The position numbers and the translations under genes were made by a program. The notes beneath the pieces were generated by a model that saw only the letters and a program-made list of their open reading frames with translations, did no database searches and was not told the origin of the DNA. A stretch of DNA of 64,000 nt from Nectonema munidae (lineage: Eukaryota; Nematomorpha; Nectonematoida; Nectonematidae). Where the stretch lies: contig JAUIRK010000900.1 of the NCBI GenBank assembly GCA_030549495.1, forward strand, positions 337,302 to 401,301. The letters are read 5' to 3'. Below, piece by piece: positions 56,745 through 64,000 of this stretch (the stretch's first letter is position 1; every line of letters starts with the position of its first letter).

Positions 56745-58590
56745 AGGGTAGTTGTCGAAGCACTTTCCAGCGGTGGCTGATATGCTTGCAGTAGAGCCTG
56801 AAATGAGGAGAGCTTGTAGTTTGTTGTGTCAAAAGAAGTATAGGATCAGTTAATCTATTTTTAAATAAAATGAAAGTAATGGTTAAGTATGAATTGCTTG
56901 GGTTGGAAAGGAGGTTTAATGAGGCAATGTATGAGGTTTAGGGTTAGGGTGTGTCGAGTTAAGATAATTTGAAGTTTTTATGAGGTGAGTGAATCAGATA
57001 TTTTAGAGGGTTTAAAGCCTAGCGTAGATTCTGATTCAGTTATGAAATTGGAGATGATAGGTTGGAGGAAGGAACAAGAAAAGAGTAAGTGGTGAGTTGT
57101 TTGATGGGACGTGCAACCAAAGCGGCAAAGAGAATCAGTTGTGAGTGTAGGCGGTGGAGGTAGGCTTTGCATGGGCAGTGTCCAGTCATCCATCTTATGA
57201 GTGGGCGTGAAAATGTAATTCTGTGGTCGTTCCAAATTTTGTGTAGTAGAGATATGTTTGGGAGAGGTAGAAAACTGGATGGTAATCTTTTGATAGATGT
57301 GTGCCAGATTTTATATAAGTTCTTAATGATTTGTTTGTGGAAGGTTGAGTAGAGTAAGTTTGTTGAAGGTGTAGCGGAGTATGTTACGCTAGGGTTTCTA
57401 GCTAGGTTGTCTGCAAAATCATTTTCGGTTATGTTGTTGTATTCTGGACACCAATAAAGCTTGATCTGGAAAATTTTTGAAAGAGCGCTCAATTTTGATG
57501 CAATGTGGAAGGTTGAGAGTGGGGCTCGCCGAGTTAACTTTAAATATTTAATTAATTTTGGCAGTTTGAAAAGATAGATATTTCTTCGAAGAGGTATGGT
57601 AGATAGTGAAGATTATTGAAGATGAAGTCTATGGTGAGTTTTATGCCTTCCATCTTACATTGGTAGTTAGTAAGGTGTGGGTTTAGGTAAGTTGACAGTG
57701 ATATAAAAGGAATTTCTGAAGAGCCGTGATAAAAAGCTGCAGCGCAAGAGGTTGTTTTTGATGTTTTTGAACCGTCACTGAAAACGCGAAGTGTAGAGAG
57801 TTGGCGAAGTATTTTGATGAAATTTTTGATTTGTGAGAGAGGTTGGCAAATATTGATGCTGTAAGGTAGACTAGTTGAGGGATCGAAGAAGCTGATTGGA
57901 TGAACAATGGTTTCTAGGAATTCTGAGTGAATACCAGGAGATAAATAGGTTAATAGGCTTTCATAGAAAACAAAGTGAGATAGGTGAGCGTAGGATTGAG
58001 GAGTTATGTTGAGAGACATGTTTGATGAAGGAGATTTATAGGTTTTTATGTATTTCTTCAGTATAGATAATTTCAGCCGAAGATGAAGGGGTAGGCATTG
58101 TGTTAGGATTTCTAGAGCGGCTGTTGGTGTTGTGTGGAAGGCTTTTGTTATAGTGAGAAGGCACATTCGATGAACTTTAACTAAAGGCGAGATGGATGAA
58201 GGATACTTTAGAGCGATACCCCACGAAAGAACTCCATACTCGATAATTGGGATGATTATTGACTTGTAAATATACAGGGAATATTTGGGGCGTAGACCCA
58301 TTTGTATGCAATTGCTTTTTGTGCTGAAAATAAGATATGAGTAAGTCTAGAAGAGGTTAATTTAATATGTGCTGTCCAATTGAGGTTCCGTTGGAAGGTT
58401 ATCCCAAGATATTTCATTTGATGGAGAGGTTGAAGTAATAGTGACTTGTTAAAAATCAGAGGAAGGTGATTAATATGTTTTCGTGTGAAGTGTATGAGTT
58501 GGGTTTTGTTTGTGTTGAAGTATATTTTGTATGTGGATGCTAGGGAGAAGAGAGATGTTAAAAGATTTTTGGATTTGAGTATATTTAGAT
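56745..58590 (-). pseudogene. 5'-truncated LINE with RNase H, inside the TIR element
   Basis: From 58590 down: FNTNKTQLIHFTRKH and MKYLGITFQRNLNWTAHI (RT thumb), YKSIIIPIIEYGVLSWGIAL, then RNase H (LRVFSDGSKTSK..SCAAAF; EGIKLTIDF; ENDFADNLARN), and IRWMTGHCPCKAYLHRL, CRFGCTSHQTTHHLLFSC, ending near 56978. I/R1-like. The RT palm and everything upstream are missing. The 3' terminal 45 bp at 56745-56800 resemble the tail of SINE-B. Several frameshifts. Confidence 0.8.
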
Positions 58591-58604
58591 CTTGATCATG
58601 GCTG

Positions 58605-58740
58605 GAGAAGGAGAAGAAGAAAGAAAGAAATTTTTTTTACTTCAAGATGTTGTTAAACGTGATGATAAAATTAAGCCCGTTGCAATGTTTTTTTCTGATC
58701 GTGGACCTGATGATAATCCTCGATTTCCCAAAACTTGATG
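58605..58740 (+). pseudogene. Orphan gene of the TIR element, first piece
   Basis: Reads FLLQDVVKRDDKIKPVAMFF, SDRGPDDNPRFPKT. Compare the D-GGPDENPRY motif I remember in a repeated, uncharacterised protein family of arthropods and Hydra, which continues as the piece at 59800. The Asp-rich GPD motif may be part of a nuclease or transposase core; that is inference. Confidence 0.55.
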
Positions 58741-58744
58741 TTGC

Positions 58745-59576
58745 AATACAACTTTTTAAAAAGTATAGTTTTGATCAGTGCTTACTCTAAAAATCAGTTC
58801 TGAGTTTTTATATCGGCGTTTAGTGTCATTTTTCAGCAGTTATTAAAATATTTTTTTGTAAAAACCGGCTGTTATTAATTAAGTTGTAAATGAGTTACTT
58901 TTCACTTGTTTTGATATATTTTTTTATTACTCAATAAATTTCTCTTTAATATAAGAAAAAATGTTTTATTATATATATTTATACTCAGATAGAAGACACA
59001 ATTGTTTGGAGGTGCTTTACAGCAATTAAAAAAGCTCGTATTTTGCTTTCTTGAAAATTATGCTATAAGAGAGAAGATAATAGAAGAAAAAAAGATTTGC
59101 GCGACCGAGGAAAAAGAAATGGGAAAAGACTAATACTTTGATAGACAGTGACATGTATTCCTGCATCTTCATTTGGAGCTGAGCGTGTATTTTCATGTGA
59201 AAATAGAGTTAAATCAAAACATCGTGCATGTTTGAAAATTAAAGACTAGATGAACTGCTAGCTGCACGTCTACTGTCAATTCCAAATCAGATTTATTCAA
59301 ATGGAAATCTAGAGGCTGCTTTCGAGCTTTGGTGGGCGAAAAAAATAGTGCTATCAATCATCCGGACACTTAAGTGCACAAACAAATTTGCTTGATGTCT
59401 TATTAGATAAATAAAAATCAGATGAAAACTTTTTTGAGGGAAGTGATTCAGATTCCAATTCCATTTCTCCTATTGATGAAGGGAAGATTGATTTCTTTAA
59501 GGTGAAGAAAGAAAACTGGCCTAATTTAGAACACAAAGAAGTAGATGATTTGTCTGAAGACTGGTAATTGTATTAA
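58745..59576 (+). pseudogene. hAT transposase C-terminal relic interrupting the orphan gene
   Basis: At 59180-59380 frames give GAERVFSCENRVKSKHRACL, LDELLAARLLSIPNQIYSNG and LEAAFELWWAKK, the hAT dimerisation region (ERVFS..G). An acidic tail DSDSNSISPIDEGKIDFF follows to about 59570. Nothing of the catalytic core remains. It is a different hAT lineage from that at 0.9-5.5 kb. Confidence 0.65.
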
Positions 59577-59799
59577 ATAAAAAGTAATTATGTATTTAAG
59601 ATTTGCATTTCAATAAACTATTTTTAAATATAAGATTTCATTACAAAGCTTTCCTTTATACTTAAATATGATTAATTTCTAGAACTATTTTGAGATGTCC
59701 TCAGACTTAATTTTAAGTTAGCTTTAATTAAAGATATTATAATTAAAAATAATTAACTTTGAACTTTTGTTAGACTTAGAAATGATTTTGAAGAATCAT

Positions 59800-60690
59800 A
59801 AAAAATCAGCAATAGTCGTCAAAAACTTAATTTTTTTCGGCGGGATGTTTCATGAAAACTCTTATTTTTCGCCGATGGAGCGCCGAAAAAGCTTAGCTTT
59901 TAATCATGTAGAACGACGAATGGCTCCATTAAGCAAAGCACTGACTGGTTTAATCTTTCCTTATGACACTTTTGGTAATCATCTTGACACTCAAAGACGA
60001 ACAGTAAATATAGAGTTAGAAAAACGTAACTTTAAAAAAGCTGGTGAAGTTTTGGCTGAAGTTTGGAATGAAATGATGATTGACAGTTACCCTGTGGTTT
60101 GTAAGTATGTGATAGATTGTAAAATAATGGGTACCATATAATGAGAAATGTGTTTAGCAACACTGCCGTATATCTCAGTACTTTTTGAAGATAATTAAAT
60201 GTACTTATACAGATTGTTGTAAATCATTTCAGACAAATTAGCTAAAGATATTTCCTGATCGTTTCCTTTCTGCTCCAGTTCAAGTTCGACAAAATCCTGG
60301 TGCTCCAACTGTTCCTCTTCCAAGCCACACAAAATCAACTGACGGTTTTCCTGATTTATGGAAACGGCTTGCTATCAATCAATTGGTTCCTCAAAATGAA
60401 TAAAAAGTTCTACCATACGACATGTATTTTCCAGGCTTAAGATCCAAAATTAATAGTATAGTTTGCAAAACCTTCGGAATTTATCATTCAAGCGTTGCAG
60501 CTGTAAGCGACATGAATTAGGTGATTGTGATGATCATCAACTGAATGAAAAAAATGTAGAAGAAAGTGAAGATGATGAAGAAACTCGAGATAGTGTAGAA
60601 GATTATGTAGAAGATGAATGCACAATCTTTAACATTTTTGATTTACTGTTGAATAGCGCTTTTATAGAAGCTGAAGAAGATAATATTTAA
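59800..60690 (+). pseudogene. Orphan gene of the TIR element, second and third pieces
   Basis: 59800-60141: SLAFNHVERRMAPLSKALTG, LIFPYDTFGNHLDTQRRTVN, ELEKRNFKKAGEVLAEVWNE. 60240-60690: RFLSAPVQVRQNPGAPTVPL, LWKRLAINQLVP, YDMYFPGLRSK, then CKRHELGDCDDHQL and an acidic C-terminus ending EAEEDNI. The order matches the uncharacterised family recognised in the first piece. At least two frame breaks (near 60141-60240 and 60400-60463) besides the hAT insertion. No conserved transposase signature is certain, so its role in mobility is only inferred from its place between the TIRs. Confidence 0.6.
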
Positions 60691-60854
60691 ATATCGTATA
60701 AAAATAATAAATATATCATCACAACTCTTTTTTTTCATACCTAAATGAAATAAATAAAAAGTGAGTATCATTAATACGGAGGGGGTAAAGGGAGAGGGGC
60801 TAGCTAAAAATAACGTTTCACTGGAAGGTTGGGAGGGGGGGGGGGTGAGTGGGT

Positions 60855-61000
60855 ATAGGTACCATAGGGGGTTTTCATCGAGAAGGCACAATTGCGCCGT
60901 TTGTATCGAACAATGAGGAAAGCAGGCTTGATGCGGGATCGAACCCAAGACCTTGAGTTATCGAATCCAGCTTCTAACCACTCCTACTCACGCCCCTTTT
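60855..61000 (-). repeat. SINE-A, tRNA-derived (copy 5)
   Basis: The best copy in the window. The minus strand starts GGGGCGTGAGTAGGAGTGGT, B box GGGTTCGATCCC, 3' end CTCGATGAAAACCCCC. It is inserted inside the TIR element near its right end, so it is younger than that element. Confidence 0.8.
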
Positions 61001-61090
61001 ATAGATTTTTAGATGCACTTAGAAAAGAGGGCGGGGGGGGGGGGGTAAAATTTTAAATTATTTTGGGGGACATCATATATGTATGACCAC

Positions 61091-61376
61091 TAATTATAAA
61101 TTTTCAAAAGAGTACCTTATATAGACCCCACGTTATAAGGTTAATTACAGATAAGATCAAAATTTTCTTCAAAAATGTTAATTTTTGATTTTGATTGACA
61201 ATAGGTTCATTCAACTACCATTGAAATGATACCAAATGATGTAGCAAACATTTTTGGGAAAAATCACAAAGTCTGAAGCGATTTAATTCAACCAATTTAG
61301 TACAATTAATCTTTTAGCCCTGGGGTTGAGGTCGTTTTACGCCTCCTACAGCATTAATATGGTTAAATCAGAAAAA
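61091..61376. repeat. Long repeat 'R', right part of the split copy
   Basis: Resumes at TAATTATAAATTTTC and follows 27255-27470 (GTTATAAGGTTAA, TTTTTGATTTTGATTGACA, TTCATTCAACTACCAT, CGTTTTACGCC), ending GCATTAATATGGTTAA at 61376. About a dozen or more differences and a small internal indel from the unoccupied copy. Confidence 0.8.
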
Positions 61377-62854
61377 TCTTTAAAATATATAGCATGCAAA
61401 ATTTGGAGTTAGTTTTTGTCTTAAAATTAAAATTTAAATGATCTATTTATTTTTGCACTTTTTAAAAATAATAAATAGAAAAACATTTTCATGGATTCAG
61501 ATGCAAAAAAGAAGGGGAATATATTTTTTTATTAGAATTTTTGAGCCATATTCATATAAACTGAACAAGCTTATCTATAATTATTTTAAATTTTAATTTA
61601 TATTTTGTAATTCTAAGATTAAAAGTAATAAGATTTTAAAAATAAAAGAAATAAGACTTAGTTTGTTAATATTAAAAATTAAATAACTGGAAAAAAATAA
61701 TTGGAAAGTAAATTTAAATTCTCCAAATTAAATAAATAATTCATTTTAGGGCTTAATTTAAATTATAAAATTAAATGCATACATTTATAAAGAATGTTTC
61801 TTGGGGTTGGGATAAAGTAGTCACTCCACAAAAAAACCATTTTTCGTGATTTCTACCAAAATATGGATCTGGAATTATCCTTACGCAATTTTCTTGGAGA
61901 AGGGTATAATTTAGAATGACTTTTTGAGCATTACGCGTAGGGCAAACCGGGGATACAACTGCGTGAGATGGTATAACTGACACTGAAGCGTGTTGACTTT
62001 ATACATCGAAAATAACTAATAATTAATTAATCTTTAAAAATTTCAATTTACCAAAAATAAGTAATCTTGTTAATTTGACGTTTTAGTAAAAATAACTTTT
62101 TAATGGTAAAATTTTTTCTGATTATAGAAGTTTTCATTAAAAAGATGCTTTTTGATAAACATTAATAAAAAAATCTTTTTGATAAACTATTTTTCATAAT
62201 ATGTAATCGAAAAAATCGTTAGTCACGATTAGCAAGAGTCGTTTGTTGCTTATTAAACAAACGAACTACTACACAATTATTATTTATATCTTTGTAGTAA
62301 TTTCAAGGTTGATATAATTATAGCAATTATTCACACAAAATGCACTCTTTTATATAACTCTATGTTTAAGTTACATTTTATACACACTAATTACTTACAT
62401 GTATTCTACTGCAAACTCACAAAAAATGAATATACACACATAAAACAGTTCAAGATTTGTCAAGCCCTCTTCTTTTGGGATGTAATTCTTTTTCACTAAT
62501 AAACATAGAGACTTTCCTCTCCCAACAGTTTACATCAAGAAAGTATTTATATAATGAAACGTTTTCTTTTGGCAATTGATCCCTCAGATCCTCCTGATTC
62601 TGCCATTATCTTCAAGCACTGGTATTAAACCGTTATTAACTTCTTGACGTGTATACAATATTCCATCAAAAATCCTGCGTCTCTTCCTAATAAACTACAC
62701 TTGCTAATAAATTCATTATCATCTTCCGTGTACAATTACGTTGCCTACTGTTTTAAATACGAGAAAGCAATTTCCTTCTTTGAACATATGTACCATAAGA
62801 TTTTAATGTTTATTTTGCACGACATCTACTTTTGAAAAGATCCCAAAAGCATAC
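61377..62854. other. AT-rich intergenic DNA
   Basis: No gene recognised. The minus-strand frame at 61771-61983 (VIPSHAVVSPVCPTRNAQK) has no motif. Confidence 0.4.
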
Positions 62855-63400
62855 CCATTTTCGAGTATGTCGAATTCAATCGTGATGTTTATTTTGTTTA
62901 AAAATCAATAGACACCTGTCAAAAAGCGATTTAAAATGGCGATTTTTCCTAAAATTCCCCACCTTCCAAAATAAACAGATTTTTACACATATACCAAATT
63001 TCAAATATGTTATATTCAATACCGATGTTTGTTTTATGTGGAAATCAATCAAAACCTGTTAAAAAGCGATTTAAAAATGGCGATTTTTCTCAAATTCCCC
63101 AACTTGCAAAATAAACAGCTTTTTACACATATATACCCATTTTAAAGTATGCTGAATTTAATGGTTATGTATATTTTGTATCCAAACTATTCAAAACATT
63201 TCAAAAAGTATTTTAAAATTAATCGATTTTATTCATAGTTTTTCGAAATCGATATATATATATATAGTTTTAGCACATATACACCTTTTTGAAGTGTTTG
63301 GAATTTAATGATTTCATTTTATTGAATGAAAATCTATCAAACCTTCCAAAAAATAATTCTAAAATGACTTATTTTAAAAATCATTGAAGAACAAAAAATG
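62855..63400. repeat. Satellite-like tandem array, period about 141-144 bp
   Basis: Four units, marked by AAAAAGCGATTTAAAATGGC near 62921, its counterpart at 63061, then more diverged at about 63204 and 63348. Also ACAGxTTTTTACACATATA at each junction. Divergence grows to the right. Confidence 0.75.
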
Positions 63401-63789
63401 TTGGGAAAAATTTATTATAAACGAAAAATTATTTTAAAATCCATTAGGCCACCTCTCCATTTAATTTTCTTTTTCATCAAATGTCAGAAACTGATTGATA
63501 AAAATGAATCTTCTTAGACTCATAACAGAAGAGAAAAATAGGCTTCCTATACTTTTGAGCATGTTCAAATAATTCTCTCCAAGTAATGCTCTGAAATAAC
63601 ACAAACGTATATATACCCATATAACGGTTTATTTCCTAGAGGTTTTATCCACAAATATTTTTGTATAGAGCATTTTACCAGCATTTTCATTTTTCATATA
63701 AATTGAAATACGTAAATCCATAAAATATAAATTCTTCCCAAGTATTGAATCATACTTAAAAATAGGTATTATGTGTAAAATCTATTTAT

Positions 63790-63868
63790 TAGTAAAATTG
63801 GGTAATTTGAGAAAATCGCCATTTTTAAATCACTTTTTGACAGTTTTTGATCGTTTTCTATACAAAAC
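63790..63868. repeat. Inverted fragment of the satellite unit
   Basis: GAGAAAATCGCCATTTTTAA and CACTTTTTGACAGTTTTTGA are the reverse complement of the unit at 62900-62960. It runs directly into a SINE-A copy. Confidence 0.7.
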
Positions 63869-63975
63869 ATGCGCCACTTGTATCGAACTGTGAAGAAAGA
63901 AGGCTTGGTGCAGGATCGATCCCAAGAGCTTGAGTTATCCAAACCCAGTATCTAACCAATCTTACTCACGCCCCC
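63869..63975 (-). repeat. SINE-A, tRNA-derived (copy 6)
   Basis: The minus strand starts GGGGGCGTGAGTAAGATTGG and has the B-box-like GGGATCGATCC. Its 3' tail is cut off at the satellite fragment. Confidence 0.72.
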
Positions 63976-64000
63976 AAATCTTCTAAACAAGAAATATAGG

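Larger units (their letters stand above)
56423..61090. mobile_element. 4.67-kb TIR DNA transposon with TAA target duplication
   Basis: Left end GGGGTCATACATATATGACG, right end inverse GTGGTCATACATATATGATG; over 23 bases 21 match. TAA at 56420-56422 and 61091-61093. The target is known because repeat R at 26703-27470 is uninterrupted at the same point (CTGTATATAATTATAAATT). TIR plus TWA duplication suggests PIF/Harbinger, though no Harbinger transposase is seen. Inside are a LINE (56745-58590, minus), an orphan gene in three pieces (58605-60690, plus) interrupted by a hAT relic (58745-59576), and a SINE-A copy (60855-61000). The orphan gene is the only candidate original cargo. G-runs lie near both ends. 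Confidence 0.75.

Noticed and set aside
1-64000. CRISPR arrays, bacterial operons, riboswitches
   Set aside because: The window is animal nuclear DNA; the regular repeats present are tandem satellite-like arrays, not spacer-separated repeats.
1-64000. LTR retrotransposons, retroviruses, Polintons
   Set aside because: No paired LTRs, capsid, integrase or protein-primed polymerase sequence was recognised; the reverse transcriptases here are all LINE type.

Overview
This is about 64 kb of AT-rich animal nuclear DNA. The evidence is spliced and intronless eukaryotic genes with AATAAA signals, and dense layers of DNA transposons, LINEs and tRNA-derived SINEs. Several transposon families resemble ones I remember from arthropods and Hydra, so an invertebrate is likely and an arthropod (perhaps a crustacean) plausible; the species cannot be fixed from sequence alone. 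I saw no LTR retrotransposon, retrovirus-like element or Polinton.

Only four convincing host genes are visible. XRCC2 (20477-21199, minus) is a RAD51 paralog of recombination repair. MSH5 (41237-43930, minus) is a meiotic MutS homolog of 897 aa in one uninterrupted exon. An eIF4A3-type DEAD-box helicase (49230-52602, minus) has three exons whose splice sites can be read exactly and give 403 aa. A 183-aa coiled-coil protein (37513-38064, plus) is of unknown function. XRCC2 and MSH5 both act in homologous recombination, but 20 kb of transposon debris separates them and nothing shows coregulation.

Layout. 0.9-5.5 kb: a hAT transposase relic split by a second transposon-like gene. 5.5-14.5 kb: mostly gene-poor AT-rich DNA with a hAT-type non-autonomous element holding a piggyBac fragment. 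14.7-16.3 kb: a broken copy of an unnamed repeat gene family. 18.9-24.3 kb: two LINE relics around XRCC2. 24.5-27.5 kb: MITE, foldback and tandem repeats. 27.85-32.9 kb: a nearly full-length I-like LINE with an intact ORF1. 33.6-35.1 kb: a piggyBac relic. 37.5-44 kb: the coiled-coil gene, a pair of abutting TTAA-flanked MITEs, and MSH5. 45-47 kb: hAT MITE and Tigger tail. 49-53 kb: eIF4A3 with two MITEs in its large intron. 52.8-56 kb: SINEs, LINE and Tigger relics. 56.4-61.1 kb: a 4.67-kb TIR element inserted into a repeat whose intact copy lies at 26.7-27.5 kb. 62.8-64 kb: a satellite-like array and a SINE.

The most informative signals are: (1) the 4.67-kb TIR element with TAA target duplication, datable against an unoccupied copy of its target, with two short relatives beside XRCC2 and inside eIF4A3, and carrying an orphan gene family; (2) two tRNA-like SINE families, one sharing its 3' tail with a LINE in the same window; (3) two TTAA-flanked MITEs sharing one central TTAA. 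All calls come from reading by eye; no searches were run.
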